Positions 51,421 to 61,491 of a DNA stretch of 64,000 nucleotides are shown one piece after another; positions within the stretch are counted from its first letter, which is position 1, and each line of letters opens with the position of its first letter. The notes under the pieces were generated by a model. The model searched no databases and was not told the DNA's origin. It was given only the letters and a program-made list of their open reading frames with translations. The DNA comes from Paenibacillus sp. GTDB taxonomy: Bacteria > Bacillota > Bacilli > Paenibacillales > Paenibacillaceae. The translations under genes were made by a program, and so were the position numbers. The stretch spans positions 62,001-126,000 of the forward strand of contig JAILZT010000004.1 in assembly GCA_023512345.1 (NCBI GenBank), read 5' to 3'.

Positions 51421-52638
51421 ATGAAATATGAGTTTTCAGCTCGCGCACATACACTGTTATCATCGCCGCTGTTAAGCATTCGCACCCAAATGAGAAGAGG
51501 CTCCTTAATATCACTGGCAGAGGAATTACCGGCAGAGGAATTATTTCCGTTATCCTTACTGGCAGAAGCAGCATCCAACGTTATTACGGCTAATGCTGAA
51601 GCGCTCCAGTATGGCGATCCGGCAGGTTATGGTCCGCTAAGGGATTGGCTGACAGGGGATTGGTTCAAATCCAAAGGGGTAACCGTTAACGAAGGCGGCG
51701 TTCTGCTCACAACGGGAAGTCAGCAGGCTGTTGATTTGTTATCTCGGGTATACTTGGATTCGGGAGATCGTGTTCTTGTCGAGCATCCGACTTCTCCGGG
51801 TTGTTTGCAAGCATTACGAATGCAGGGTGCCTTGATAATACCGGTTCGGGGAGACAAGGAAGGTTTGATGCCGGATCATTTACTATCACAGATTCAGAAG
51901 TATCGGCCAAAAATGCTGTTCGCTGCCCCAAGCTTTACGAATCCAAGCGGCAATTTGTGGAGTATGGAACGGCGCAAGGAGGTGCTGGAGCTCTGCGCAG
52001 CTCACAATGTGTTGATCGTGGAGGATGATTCCTATGGGGATCTGCATTTTGAGCGCTATGATCAGCATCCGTCCAAACGTTATCCGTCCCTGTATGCCCT
52101 AGAAAATGTCAGTGAAGGCGGTCACGTACTGTACATCGGATCCTTCAGTAAGACCGTTGCTCCTGCGCTGCGGACGGGCTGGGCAGCAGGCAGTCCTGAA
52201 CTAATCCGTATGATGTCTGCGGCTAAAGGAATGGCAGACTGGCAATCAAGCCCGCTGAACCAACGGCTCCTATATCATCTTTTGGATGCTTCTACCTTCG
52301 ATTTACGTGAACATATTGCACTGCTTAATCGTGAATATCACACACGGCTGAAGCTGATGGCAGAGCTGTTAAAGCGTCCTGCCTGGAAAGGCAGCTCCTA
52401 TGACCTTCCAACCGGAGGCATGTTCCTATGGGTAGCTCTTCCAGAAGGTCTAGATGCTAACGCATTATTAAAATGTGCCTTGGCTAAGGGCGTTGCTTTT
52501 TTACCAGGTTCATTATGCTGTGTCGAAGGCGGGTCAGGACATATTCGCCTGAACTTCAGCCACCCTGGCCGGGATGAACTGCTGTTGGGGATGAATCTTA
52601 TGAGTGAGGCTGTCACTGAGTTTACAGCCCGCAGCTAA
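51421..52638 (+). CDS. PLP-dependent aminotransferase (MocR-like catalytic domain without HTH)
   Basis: The 405-residue fold-type I enzyme has LQYGDPAGYGPLRDWL, TTGSQQAVDLLSRV, APSFTNPSGNLWS, VEDDSYGDLHFE and the PLP lysine in GSFSKTVAPALRTGWAAG. It resembles 2-aminoadipate aminotransferase (LysN/AAA type) and the catalytic half of MocR regulators, but the N terminus lacks a winged helix. It probably transaminates a medium-size amino acid; the substrate is unknown. The ATG has AAGGGGG upstream. Confidence 0.9.
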   Translation: MKYEFSARAHTLLSSPLLSIRTQMRRGSLISLAEELPAEELFPLSLLAEAASNVITANAEALQYGDPAGYGPLRDWLTGDWFKSKGVTVNEGGVLLTTGSQQAVDLLSRVYLDSGDRVLVEHPTSPGCLQALRMQGALIIPVRGDKEGLMPDHLLSQIQKYRPKMLFAAPSFTNPSGNLWSMERRKEVLELCAAHNVLIVEDDSYGDLHFERYDQHPSKRYPSLYALENVSEGGHVLYIGSFSKTVAPALRTGWAAGSPELIRMMSAAKGMADWQSSPLNQRLLYHLLDASTFDLREHIALLNREYHTRLKLMAELLKRPAWKGSSYDLPTGGMFLWVALPEGLDANALLKCALAKGVAFLPGSLCCVEGGSGHIRLNFSHPGRDELLLGMNLMSEAVTEFTARS

Positions 52639-52653
52639 AGCTGTATTAAATTT

Positions 52654-52712
52654 AGAGAGGGGATGTCCCAAAGACCATTGAAATGGCTTTTGGGACATCC
52701 CCTCTCTTTTTG
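52654..52712. terminator. Strong bidirectional terminator
   Basis: AGAGAGGGGATGTCCCAAA (52654-52672) pairs with TTTGGGACATCCCCTCTCT around a CCATT/ATGG loop, then TTTT. It separates the aminotransferase from the convergent DUF2161 gene. Confidence 0.93.
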
Positions 52713-52740
52713 AATAATTATGCAATTCCTTGTTACCTTG

Positions 52741-53499
52741 TTATGAGATAACTTCAGATGAGTTGCAGCCGCTCGTAATGGCAGAGTATTCGGTTAAAGC
52801 TGATACTCCGGCAGGGGTTAAGCTATACCGGCCGCGCATGATCCGAATGAACCATCCGTAATAGTTATTCTGCAGAATGGCTGCTGCCCCCGGAACGCCG
52901 CTGCGTTTTCGCAGCTCCGCTGGTGTTGTTCCGGTCGGCTTGAGAACAAGGCGAGATGGATCTGCCTCTATCTCTTGCAGAGCTACTGCAACACGAAGGG
53001 CTTTTTCACGGTAGGCAGTGACTAGCTTAACGCGTGTGCTTCCTCCGGTATTATAATCGCCGCTGCGCTCATGGAACTCATACAGCAATCGTTCTTGTCG
53101 CCGCCCACTGATCCGCCGGACTGGAGGTATTTCTCCAGGCTCGACTAATACCTCCACTAGAGGTGGCTTAGTCTTGTAGAAAATTACGGTCATCAACCCC
53201 AGGCCTAGCCGGCGGCAGAGCTCACTAAGCTCACCCCAGCGTTGGTTCACCGCCCCTTTTTTGTCCCGGCAGCGCTCTACTGCCAAGATGACATTTGGGC
53301 TGAGCTTCAACCGTTCAACTCCTTGAAGCAGTAGTGAGAGGTTAAAAGATTTTTTCATTTCCACGATTAACGGCTGATCATCATTCATACGAATCCCCAC
53401 CATATCGCAAGTCCGCACTTCACCTTTGATTTCATACCCTTGTTTTTCAAAAAAAACCTTCAAAGGAGCATACAGCTCCGTTTCATGTCGCACTGCCAT
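52741..53499 (-). CDS. DUF2161 protein, predicted PD-(D/E)XK phosphodiesterase
   Basis: The 252-residue cytosolic protein fits the DUF2161 family. Its N-terminal domain has D32 (TCDMVGIR) and E47-x-K49 (IVEMKKSF), the core of a PD-(D/E)XK nuclease fold, with a glutamate near residue 7. The C-terminal part (PTGTTPAELRKRSGVPGAA...) looks like a winged helix. A nuclease or regulatory role is likely but not known. It is transcribed towards the aminotransferase. Confidence 0.88.
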   Translation of the reverse strand: MAVRHETELYAPLKVFFEKQGYEIKGEVRTCDMVGIRMNDDQPLIVEMKKSFNLSLLLQGVERLKLSPNVILAVERCRDKKGAVNQRWGELSELCRRLGLGLMTVIFYKTKPPLVEVLVEPGEIPPVRRISGRRQERLLYEFHERSGDYNTGGSTRVKLVTAYREKALRVAVALQEIEADPSRLVLKPTGTTPAELRKRSGVPGAAAILQNNYYGWFIRIMRGRYSLTPAGVSALTEYSAITSGCNSSEVIS

Positions 53500-53724
53500 A
53501 GAATCTTCACTCCTGCGCCCTAATTTAACGTATTAATTATAAATTCACGGGTTCACGCTAAGCATTTAGTATACTCATCGCTTGATAAGTTTCACATTGA
53601 GGGGATTCTCTATTATAGCACAGCAAAAAAGAGGTCAACTATTGCGGGCTCGCCGCATAGTTATGTAATACACTTTTGAAAGCTACATCGGCAATTGGAG
53701 CGCAAGGTGAGGAGGCAGCGAACA

Positions 53725-55620
53725 ATGGATATTTTTGAGCGTATAGCTTCGTATCGGGCCGAGAATGAGCGTATGGCGTGGAACGGAACCTTCAAGGAGT
53801 ATATAGAACTGCTTAGAAAAGACCCTTCTCCCGCCAAGACCGCTCACGCCCGTGTATACGACATGATCAAGTCGCACGGTGTGGAGGAAATTAACGGACG
53901 CAAACGGTATAAATTTTTTGAACAGGAGATTTTTGGACTGGATCGTGCTGTCGAGAAGCTGGTAGAGGAATACTTCCATTCTGCTGCACGGAGACTGGAT
54001 GTACGCAAGCGTATACTATTGCTGATGGGGCCGGTTAGTGGAGGAAAATCAACACTGGTCACGCTGCTGAAGCGTGGGCTAGAGCAATATTCCCGGACTG
54101 AACAAGGTGCTGTGTATGGGATTGAAGGCTGTCCAATGCATGAGGATCCGTTGCATCTGATTCCACTAGAACTGCGGCCACATATTGAGAAGGAGCTTGG
54201 TGTGCGAATTGAAGGCAATCTGTGCCCCTCCTGCCAAATGCGGCTCAAAAATGAGTATCACGGTACGATTGAAAGTGTTCGAGTGGTTCGTGTACTTTTG
54301 TCAGAGGAAGAGCGTATCGGTATAGGAACCTTTAGTCCTTCCGATCCGAAGTCGCAGGATATCGCAGATCTGACGGGTAGCATCGATTTTTCCACCATTA
54401 CTGAATATGGATCGGAGTCAGACCCGCGCGCTTACCGGTTTGATGGAGAGTTGAATAAAGCCAATCGTGGACTGATGGAATTTCAGGAAATGCTGAAGTG
54501 TGATGAAAAGTTTCTTTGGAACCTGTTGTCACTGACACAGGAGGGGAATTTCAAAGCCGGCAGATTTGCATTAATTAGTGCTGACGAATTAATCATCGCC
54601 CATACCAATGAATCCGAGTATAAAACCTTCATCTCGAATAAGAAAAACGAAGCGCTCCAATCCCGGATGATCGTGATGCCTGTCCCGTACAACCTCAAGG
54701 TATCCGAAGAGGAGAAAATTTACGCCAAGCTGATCGGTCAAAGCGACATGAAGCATGTTCATATAGCGCCTCATGCCCTGCGTGCCGCTGCAATCTTTTC
54801 TATACTTACCCGTCTGAAGGAGAGCAAGAAGCAGGGAATGGATCTCGTCAAAAAACTGCGGATGTACGACGGGGAAGAGGTTGAAGGCTACAAAGAGGCC
54901 GATCTGAAGGAGATGCAGACCGAGTTCCAAGATGAGGGGATGTCGGGCGTAGATCCGCGTTATGTCATTAACCGTATCTCTAGTGCGCTGATCAAGGGAG
55001 ATCTGGAGTGCATGAACGCTCTAGATGTACTTCGGGCGATCAAGGACGGCCTAGATCAGCATCCTTCGATTACAAAGGAAGAGCGGGAGCGGTATTTGAA
55101 CTTTATTTCCATTGCCCGCAAGGAATACGACATTCTGGCTAAAAGCGAAGTGCAGAAGGCGTTCGTATACTCGTTCGAGGAATCTGCCAAGACCCTCTTC
55201 GAGAATTACTTGGATAATATCGAGGCCTTCTGCAACTGGTCCAAGATCCGTGATCCGTTGACGGATGAGGAGATGGAGCCGGATGAGCGGCTGATGCGTT
55301 CCATTGAAGAGCAGATCGGTATCTCTGAGAATGCGAAAAAAGCCTTCCGTGAGGAAATCCTGATTCGGATCTCTTCTTACTCACGCAAAGGGAAGAAGTT
55401 CGAGTACAGCAACCATGACCGTCTTCGCGAGGCCATTGAGAAGAAGCTGTTTACGGACTTAAAGGATATTGTCAAAATCACTACCTCCTCCAAAACGCCG
55501 GATGAGAGCCAGCTGAAACGGATCAATGAGGTATGCGCAAGACTCATGGAAGGGCACGGTTACTGCCCAATCTGCGCGAACGAGCTGCTGCGGTATGTAG
55601 GAAGTTTGCTGAATAGGTAA
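53725..55620 (+). CDS. prkA: PrkA serine protein kinase/AAA+ protein
   Basis: ATG at 53725 follows GGTGAGGAGG; a TTG ten codons upstream is rejected. The 631-residue length equals that of B. subtilis PrkA. It has an AAA+ domain with Walker A GPVSGGKSTLV, a zinc-like CPMHEDPLHLIP and CPSCQ pair, DLTGSIDFS, and a C-terminal kinase-like domain. PrkA is made early in sporulation; it is reported as a Ser kinase and more recently as an AAA+ protease-like factor. spoVR is convergent beyond two terminators; yhbH, often between them, is absent. Confidence 0.97.
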   Translation: MDIFERIASYRAENERMAWNGTFKEYIELLRKDPSPAKTAHARVYDMIKSHGVEEINGRKRYKFFEQEIFGLDRAVEKLVEEYFHSAARRLDVRKRILLLMGPVSGGKSTLVTLLKRGLEQYSRTEQGAVYGIEGCPMHEDPLHLIPLELRPHIEKELGVRIEGNLCPSCQMRLKNEYHGTIESVRVVRVLLSEEERIGIGTFSPSDPKSQDIADLTGSIDFSTITEYGSESDPRAYRFDGELNKANRGLMEFQEMLKCDEKFLWNLLSLTQEGNFKAGRFALISADELIIAHTNESEYKTFISNKKNEALQSRMIVMPVPYNLKVSEEEKIYAKLIGQSDMKHVHIAPHALRAAAIFSILTRLKESKKQGMDLVKKLRMYDGEEVEGYKEADLKEMQTEFQDEGMSGVDPRYVINRISSALIKGDLECMNALDVLRAIKDGLDQHPSITKEERERYLNFISIARKEYDILAKSEVQKAFVYSFEESAKTLFENYLDNIEAFCNWSKIRDPLTDEEMEPDERLMRSIEEQIGISENAKKAFREEILIRISSYSRKGKKFEYSNHDRLREAIEKKLFTDLKDIVKITTSSKTPDESQLKRINEVCARLMEGHGYCPICANELLRYVGSLLNR

Positions 55621-55633
55621 CTTGCGTTGAAGA

Positions 55634-55665
55634 AGACGGGCCGCGATTAGCGACTCGTCTTTTTT
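55634..55665 (+). terminator. Terminator after prkA
   Basis: AGACG-CGC pairs with GCG-CGTCT (55634-55660), followed by TTTTT. Confidence 0.75.
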
Positions 55666-55783
55666 CTCGTTGATGCTGGAGGTAGGCTGATGTTAAGAAG
55701 AACCATTTTAGTTGTACTAAGTACAATGATATTTGTGCAGAAACGCCTACAGTTGAGTAAGTTGAGTAACATTTAAACAACAG

Positions 55784-55811
55784 AAGACCCGCAGAAAGCT
55801 CTGCGGGTCTT
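55784..55811. terminator. Bidirectional terminator between prkA and spoVR
   Basis: AAGACCCGCAGA (55784-55795) pairs with TCTGCGGGTCTT (55800-55811), loop AAGC. The neighbouring tandem GTTGAGTAA (about 55752-55769) has no clear role. Confidence 0.85.
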
Positions 55812-55856
55812 TGTCTTGCATTGCAATATTAGTCTAAAGCATCCGTCTATGGAGGC

Positions 55857-57257
55857 TCATAGAAACTTCCGTTGTACCTTCTTGCCATCATAGGAGAACA
55901 GCGCTTTTTTATCCTCCAGGACGGTTTGCAGATGAACGGTCCGTCCCCATAGGGTGTATATGTGTGGTAGAGTGCGTTCCAGATACTTTAAATCCAGCTC
56001 GATTCCCTCGTAGCGGTGGACGATAAACAGCTCTCCGTTACGCTCGTAGTCACCATCTTGAACGACCAGATAAGGAGATCCTCCGTTTACACGTGCCCGC
56101 ACCAGCTGGTCTCTAACATTCTCCCAAGCTTTATCCGTAATTTTCCACTCGGGACCTTTTTTCTCGAATACATACAGATCAAGGTCGGTAACCAGTTCCT
56201 TAGACAAATAGTTGCTGATAAAAGAGGTGTCGGAATCCAGCTCCCGCACTTCAAATATTTTGTCCCGGTCCCAACGACGTTCGATGTCTTCAAAGATTTT
56301 CAGTCCCAAATAATAGGGATTCAAGCTTTGGCGGGAAGGCTGCACCACTGAGGAGTTCAGCTTAGCATACTCGATTGTTTCCTCCGGTGTTAGATCCAGC
56401 TCACGCATGATCCGTTGATGCCAATACGAAGCCCAGCCTTCGTTCATGATCTTCGTCTCCATCTGCGGCCAGAAGTAGAGCATTTCGTCATGGAGCATCG
56501 TCATGATGTCGCGTTGCCAATCTTCTAATACAGTGGAATATTGCTGAATGAACCAAACCATATCCTTCTCAGGATCTGGTGGGAAGGTGCGATTATCAGC
56601 AGTTTGTTTTTGATTAGCGTCAGCAGCAGCCGACTTGTCTAAATCCCAAAGCTCAGTATAAGGATTGCTTGGAGTTGCTCTATTACCCTTTAAGGTTTCC
56701 TTACGCTCCATCATTTTTAATTCCGACAGTTGGCTCTTGCCCAGCTTTTGCGGCTTGATCAGGCTGGGATCAATATGCTCCTGTATCGCAAGAACAGCGT
56801 CTATAAAGCTCTCCACAGTCTGTGTGCCGTAGGTTACAGAATAGTGGGCGATGCGCTCAGCCGTGGCTGACATACTCTCGACCATATCCCTGTTGGACAT
56901 GGAGAAGCGGGCATTATTTTTGAAAAAATCGCAGTGAGCCAGCACGTGTGCCACAATCAGCTTGTTTTGGATAAGTGAATTTCCATCCAGAAGGAACGCA
57001 TAACACGGGTTGGAGTTAATGACGAGCTCGTATATTTTACTTAGGCCAAAGTCGTATTGGGATTTCATTTTGTGAAAAGTTTTTCCGAAGCTCCAGTGCC
57101 CGAAGCGGGTCGGCATTCCATAGGCACCAAATGTATAAATAATATCAGCGGGACATATTTCATAACGCATCGGAAAAAAATCGAGGCCGAAGCCGGAAGC
57201 AATTTCCGTAATTTCAGCGATCGATCGCTCAAGCGCTTTTATTTCTTCACCGGGCAT
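55857..57257 (-). CDS. spoVR: Stage V sporulation protein SpoVR
   Basis: The 466-residue protein matches SpoVR in length and in landmarks: [30 protein letters not shown] near the start, [37 protein letters not shown], and [14 protein letters not shown]. SpoVR is needed for normal cortex formation in B. subtilis spores. It belongs to a conserved group with PrkA and YhbH (YeaG, YeaH, YcgB in E. coli). Here it is convergent with prkA, about 240 bases away. Confidence 0.97.
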   Translation of the reverse strand: MPGEEIKALERSIAEITEIASGFGLDFFPMRYEICPADIIYTFGAYGMPTRFGHWSFGKTFHKMKSQYDFGLSKIYELVINSNPCYAFLLDGNSLIQNKLIVAHVLAHCDFFKNNARFSMSNRDMVESMSATAERIAHYSVTYGTQTVESFIDAVLAIQEHIDPSLIKPQKLGKSQLSELKMMERKETLKGNRATPSNPYTELWDLDKSAAADANQKQTADNRTFPPDPEKDMVWFIQQYSTVLEDWQRDIMTMLHDEMLYFWPQMETKIMNEGWASYWHQRIMRELDLTPEETIEYAKLNSSVVQPSRQSLNPYYLGLKIFEDIERRWDRDKIFEVRELDSDTSFISNYLSKELVTDLDLYVFEKKGPEWKITDKAWENVRDQLVRARVNGGSPYLVVQDGDYERNGELFIVHRYEGIELDLKYLERTLPHIYTLWGRTVHLQTVLEDKKALFSYDGKKVQRKFL

Positions 57258-57469
57258 GAACCTATCACTCCTTTCTATTCACAGCACCACGTTCTGGCAG
57301 AGCAGTTCTTCTAATGTATATGGGTGAGGGAAGGGCATTATAACTCTGTGAATCCTTACCCCGCTCAACATAAGGGATGCACAATGGAGGATGTTATTGG
57401 TATACTTTAACAAATACTCTCTATTTTCTCATGTTCTTTCAGTGGGCTTCCAAGGAGGATGTATTAGGG

Positions 57470-57889
57470 ATGAGATGGTTTATAAGACTGAACTTTACGA
57501 GTATTATTTTTGCCTTCCCGTTATTTATATCTCTTGAGCTCATGTTGAATGTTTACCGTATAGGCAGAGTAACAGGCTGGGATTTAGAAAAAGTAAAAAG
57601 GATTATCCATATCTATAATTTCGTAGGTTTTGTAATTTTAACGATCATTTTTCTGTATATCGTAAATAAGTGGATGGAAGGGCGTGCCGCTCGGTACTGG
57701 ACCATACCTCTTTCGATTCTCTATTTATTTTTGTTTATATTTATTTTTAAATCATTGTTACCTATTACTTATCCTGGAGATGATCCAAATCCGGTTAGCG
57801 GATTGATTGTCATCGCGTTAATGATTCTGTATCCATTTTATTTATTTTTTATTAATTTGTTTGTGAACTCGAAGGCTGCATTAAGATGA
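57470..57889 (+). CDS. Four-helix membrane protein of unknown function
   Basis: ATG at 57470 has AAGGAGG 11 bases upstream; the longer frame from 57377 lacks a site and includes a non-conserved stretch. The 139-residue product has four membrane segments (about 7-25, 47-68, 78-98 and 112-132). No domain is recognised. It lies 38 bases before the response regulator of a two-component/ABC cluster and may be part of it as a small accessory or immunity-like membrane protein; that is inference. Confidence 0.72.
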   Translation: MRWFIRLNFTSIIFAFPLFISLELMLNVYRIGRVTGWDLEKVKRIIHIYNFVGFVILTIIFLYIVNKWMEGRAARYWTIPLSILYLFLFIFIFKSLLPITYPGDDPNPVSGLIVIALMILYPFYLFFINLFVNSKAALR

Positions 57890-57927
57890 TAGGTTGCTAA
57901 AATAAGTGATTGGTTGGAGGAAAAAGC

Positions 57928-58650
57928 ATGCAACGCATACTTCTGATTGAGGACGATGAAGCCATTAGTGAAATGGTTAGGTCCTATTTAATAAAAGAAA
58001 GCTTCGAGGTAGAAACGGCATTCGACGGGGAAGCCGCTGAGATGATTTTTCGCAGCAGTAGTGCTTTTGATCTTATTCTTCTTGACCTTATGCTGCCTAA
58101 ACGGAGCGGGACAGAAATTCTACAGACTATTCGCGCCACCAGCCTCGTTCCTGTTCTAATTATGTCCGCCAAGGATAGCGATGTGGATAAGGCACTAGGG
58201 CTTGGCTTCGGAGCCGATGATTATATTACAAAGCCTTTCTCCATGATCGAGCTGGCAGCAAGGGTGAAGGCAGCAATCAGACGAGCTGGATACGCTTCTT
58301 TAAGTTCCAAGTCAAATGTACCCGCTCCTGATCAGCAAGAGCAAAGAGTTACTTTCCACGGACTGACGGTAGATCTGGATAATTTCTCAGCTCAAAAGAA
58401 CGGCGAAGAAGTGAAATTGACAGCCAAGGAATTTCATATTCTCAAGCTGTTCATAACCCATCCGGGCAGAGTCTTCACTAAAGCGCAGATTTATGGAATG
58501 GTCTGGGCGGATGATTACTACGGGGATGAGAACGTCATTAATGTACATATGCGTAGATTACGGGAAAAAATAGAGGACGATCCATCGCGGCCTGAATTCA
58601 TCAAAACGCTGTGGGGGATCGGATACAAGTTGGGAGAAGCGGTACAATGA
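57928..58650 (+). CDS. OmpR-family response regulator
   Basis: ATG at 57928 follows GGAGG; a TTG six codons earlier is rejected. The 240-residue product has a receiver with D9-D10 (LIEDDEA), phospho-acceptor D53 (LLDLMLP) and a lysine in YITKPFS, and a C-terminal winged helix (VKLTAKEFHILKLF, NVINVHMRRLREKI). It overlaps its kinase by 4 bases. It is of the VanR/BceR-like kind that controls neighbouring ABC exporters. Confidence 0.93.
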   Translation: MQRILLIEDDEAISEMVRSYLIKESFEVETAFDGEAAEMIFRSSSAFDLILLDLMLPKRSGTEILQTIRATSLVPVLIMSAKDSDVDKALGLGFGADDYITKPFSMIELAARVKAAIRRAGYASLSSKSNVPAPDQQEQRVTFHGLTVDLDNFSAQKNGEEVKLTAKEFHILKLFITHPGRVFTKAQIYGMVWADDYYGDENVINVHMRRLREKIEDDPSRPEFIKTLWGIGYKLGEAVQ

Positions 58651-59609
58651 TCGCTGCTATGAGCACTGCCTCTATGAGCGGTATTCTTGTTCTTGTGGTT
58701 GTCTGTCTATTGCTTGTTATTCTTTGGCAGCACCAGCGCTACCGTCAATCTTCCCACCAACTCAAATACATACATCAGAAGCTGGAGAGCATCATAACTC
58801 AGGGCTCTCATGAGAGACTCCTCCTCTTTAGCAGTAATAAGGAGCTGCAAGTGTTGCTGAACGATCTCAACAGGATGCTTGATATCAACCATCTGGGGAC
58901 CGCCCAGCGCGTCAAATTGGAGAAGTCTATGCGCAACATGCTGTCGAATATCTCACATGATTTGAAGACTCCGTTGACGGTTGTAGTCGGTTATATAGAA
59001 ACGATATTACATGACAAGTCCATAACAGATTCCGAGCGTGAACGCATTTTACAAACGATTCATCAGAAGGCAAATCAAGTTATTACGCTGATGAATACTT
59101 TTTTTGATTTGGCCAAGCTGGAGTCGGGAGATCGGGACATTCCCCTTACACGAGTGGAACTGGGCGAAACATGCCGGCGCAATATTTTATCCTTTTATGA
59201 TCTCTTAAGTGCTAAAGGCAGTGAGGTGCAGATTGATATTCCCGACGACTCTCTGTACATAATGGGAAATGAAGAGGCTTTGGACCGGATTTTATCCAAT
59301 TTGCTCTCCAATGCGATTTCATACGGAGATGCTGGCGGGGTACTCGGTTTAAGGCTCTATTCTGATGAAAAGAACGTGTACATAGAAGTGTGGGACCGTG
59401 GAAAAGGCATAACAGAGTCGCATCAAGATAAGGTGTTCGAACGGTTGTATACCCTTGAGGATTCAAGAAATCGGGCTTACCAAGGCAGCGGACTGGGTCT
59501 GACCATTACGAAAAGGCTAACGGAGCAAATGAACGGCACGATTAAACTGACAAGCCAACCGTTTGTTAGAACGGGATTTACGGTATCTTTTCGACGACTC
59601 CGCTTCTAA
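58647..59609 (+). CDS. Sensor histidine kinase with a single N-terminal membrane helix
   Basis: The ATG at 58647 overlaps the regulator's TGA. The 320-residue kinase has one membrane helix (about 12-28), no extracellular domain, the phospho-acceptor H104 in NISHDLKTPLTVVVGY, and ATPase motifs LLSNAISYG, DRGKGI and GSGLGLTITKRL. Such kinases sense through the membrane or through a transporter partner. The ABC genes 107 bases downstream are the likely partner and target. Confidence 0.92.
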   Translation: MIAAMSTASMSGILVLVVVCLLLVILWQHQRYRQSSHQLKYIHQKLESIITQGSHERLLLFSSNKELQVLLNDLNRMLDINHLGTAQRVKLEKSMRNMLSNISHDLKTPLTVVVGYIETILHDKSITDSERERILQTIHQKANQVITLMNTFFDLAKLESGDRDIPLTRVELGETCRRNILSFYDLLSAKGSEVQIDIPDDSLYIMGNEEALDRILSNLLSNAISYGDAGGVLGLRLYSDEKNVYIEVWDRGKGITESHQDKVFERLYTLEDSRNRAYQGSGLGLTITKRLTEQMNGTIKLTSQPFVRTGFTVSFRRLRF

Positions 59610-59716
59610 CTTCTATAACTTAAGATTTAAGTAAGAATTGAGTAATAAAAAAGAAAATTCCGCTGTGTACAATAAGAAATATAGAAAACAAGAACCAATC
59701 AAAGGAGACAACGGAA

Positions 59717-60634
59717 ATGACAACCTTACTTCGAACACGGAATTTAACAAAAGTCTATCAAGGTAAAGAAGTCGTAAGCAACGTAAATATGAACATTAAT
59801 CAAGGTGAGATTTACGGATTTCTAGGTCCGAACGGAGCAGGTAAAACAACGGTCATGAAGATGATTACTAATCTGGTTAAGCCAACGGACGGTGAGATTG
59901 AATTTTGTGGGGAAAAAATGATGGAGCGCTCCTACGAAATGCTAAAACGGATGGGATGCATTATAGAATACCCCGTATTCTACGACAAGCTGACCGCAAA
60001 AGAAAACTTGATCCTGCATGGAGAGTACATGGGTTATTATAATCCAAAAGCGATTGGAGAAGCGCTGGAGCTGGTGAAGCTGACCGGCATCCATAATAAA
60101 CCCGTGAAGCAGTTTTCTCTTGGGATGAAGCAGCGTCTTGGCATTGCAAGAGCCATCATGACCAAACCGGAACTACTCATCTTGGATGAGCCCATCAATG
60201 GCTTGGATCCAATCGGAATCAAGGAGATGCGTGAGGTATTTCGAATGCTGAGTCAGGAATATGGGATGACCCTGCTGGTCTCCAGTCACATTTTGGCTGA
60301 AATTGAACAATTTGCGGATACGATCGGTGTGATTCGTGAAGGAATATTAGTAGAGGAAGTAGCGATGAAGTCCATACGCGGTCAGAATACGGAGTATATG
60401 GAACTGATTACGGATCAGACGAGTAAAGCGGTGTATGTGCTTGAGCATAAGCTTGGGTTATCGAATTTCAAAGTACTTGATCCACGAACCATTCGTATTT
60501 ATGAGGGCATCTCTCAACGTGAGTTGAACAAAGCGCTTGTCATAGCAGATGTGGAGTTGGAGAGTCTAAGTAAAAAACATCACTCGCTTGAAGATTATTT
60601 TCTGAAATTGATCGGGGGTGAAGGCGTTGCTTAA
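59717..60634 (+). CDS. ABC transporter ATP-binding protein
   Basis: The 305-residue protein has Walker A GPNGAGKTT, the signature QFSLGMKQRLGIARA, Walker B LLILDEPINGLDP and the switch histidine in SSHILAEI, then a C-terminal extension of about 90 residues. It resembles lantibiotic/bacitracin-type exporter ATPases (LanF/BcrA). It overlaps the permease gene by 8 bases. Together with the upstream two-component system it suggests resistance to a cell-envelope peptide. Confidence 0.95.
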   Translation: MTTLLRTRNLTKVYQGKEVVSNVNMNINQGEIYGFLGPNGAGKTTVMKMITNLVKPTDGEIEFCGEKMMERSYEMLKRMGCIIEYPVFYDKLTAKENLILHGEYMGYYNPKAIGEALELVKLTGIHNKPVKQFSLGMKQRLGIARAIMTKPELLILDEPINGLDPIGIKEMREVFRMLSQEYGMTLLVSSHILAEIEQFADTIGVIREGILVEEVAMKSIRGQNTEYMELITDQTSKAVYVLEHKLGLSNFKVLDPRTIRIYEGISQRELNKALVIADVELESLSKKHHSLEDYFLKLIGGEGVA

Positions 60635-61319
60635 GTTAATTTCGCTTGAAATTCATAAAAATAAATTGTCCAGTATGCTCAAAGGTTTCCTATATGCCAA
60701 CTTAGGGCTGCTTGCGTTTCTGCTTCTTGTTATTTTTGTAGAGAAAGGGGAAAGCGTCCCTACCTTAGCTACCTATGCTGAACTGTTTGACGCCTTGTTC
60801 GTTTTTGTGAAAGCTGTATTTATTATTTTTGCATCGGTACTGCTATGTAAGCTGGTCATTGATGAGTATAAGAACAATACCGTTACATTGCTGTTTATGT
60901 ATCCTATTCCGCGTAAAAAACTGATGGCCGCTAAATTAATCATTGTGTTCTTATTCACATTCGCTGCCATTCTGATTTCAGATGTAGTACTTGGAGCGAT
61001 CCTCATCGGAATTAATTATTTCGCGAATATTATCCCGGGTGATTTGACAGCTTCTCTAGTCATTAATGAGTTATATACAATCGTAATGGGTGCCCTATAC
61101 GCCGCTGGTATTGGATTAATTCCACTATACGTAGGTATGCGTAAAAAATCAGTCCCGGCTACAATAGTAACAGCGATCCTTGTTGTCAGTACTATTACTT
61201 CTGGCTTTGATCAATTCCGGCTCGGAAATTTGGCTGCAGTATCGATATCCCTCGGTTTGCTTGGCATAGGTATTGCCTATTTATCCATCCGAAAGATTGA
61301 AACGGAAGACATAGCTTAA
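60627..61319 (+). CDS. ABC transporter permease
   Basis: TTG at 60627 is preferred because GGGGGTG lies 6 bases upstream; GTG at 60618 in the same frame would overlap that site. The product has about 230 residues and six membrane segments, with ELFDALFVFVKAVFIIFASV and LLFMYPIPRKKLMAAKL as in BcrB/LanE-type ABC-2 permeases. It forms the channel for the ATPase encoded upstream. Transcription ends at a terminator 13 bases later. Confidence 0.88.
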   Translation: MLKLISLEIHKNKLSSMLKGFLYANLGLLAFLLLVIFVEKGESVPTLATYAELFDALFVFVKAVFIIFASVLLCKLVIDEYKNNTVTLLFMYPIPRKKLMAAKLIIVFLFTFAAILISDVVLGAILIGINYFANIIPGDLTASLVINELYTIVMGALYAAGIGLIPLYVGMRKKSVPATIVTAILVVSTITSGFDQFRLGNLAAVSISLGLLGIGIAYLSIRKIETEDIA

Positions 61320-61331
61320 AATGATAGTTCT

Positions 61332-61369
61332 AAACCTCTGTCAAGGATGTTGACAGGGGTTTATTTTTT
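61332..61369 (+). terminator. Rho-independent terminator after the ABC operon
   Basis: AAACC-CTGTCAA (61332-61344) pairs with TTGACAGGGGTTT (61350-61362), then ATTTTTT. Confidence 0.85.
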
Positions 61370-61491
61370 ATTTTTACGGATATGAATGTTTACAATTTTT
61401 GATATAATGAATTATAAACCAGTCTATATTTCTACAGGATAAGACTTATTTAGCAGGACTTAGAGTGATTTCTAGGGGGAACGCAGAGAGG

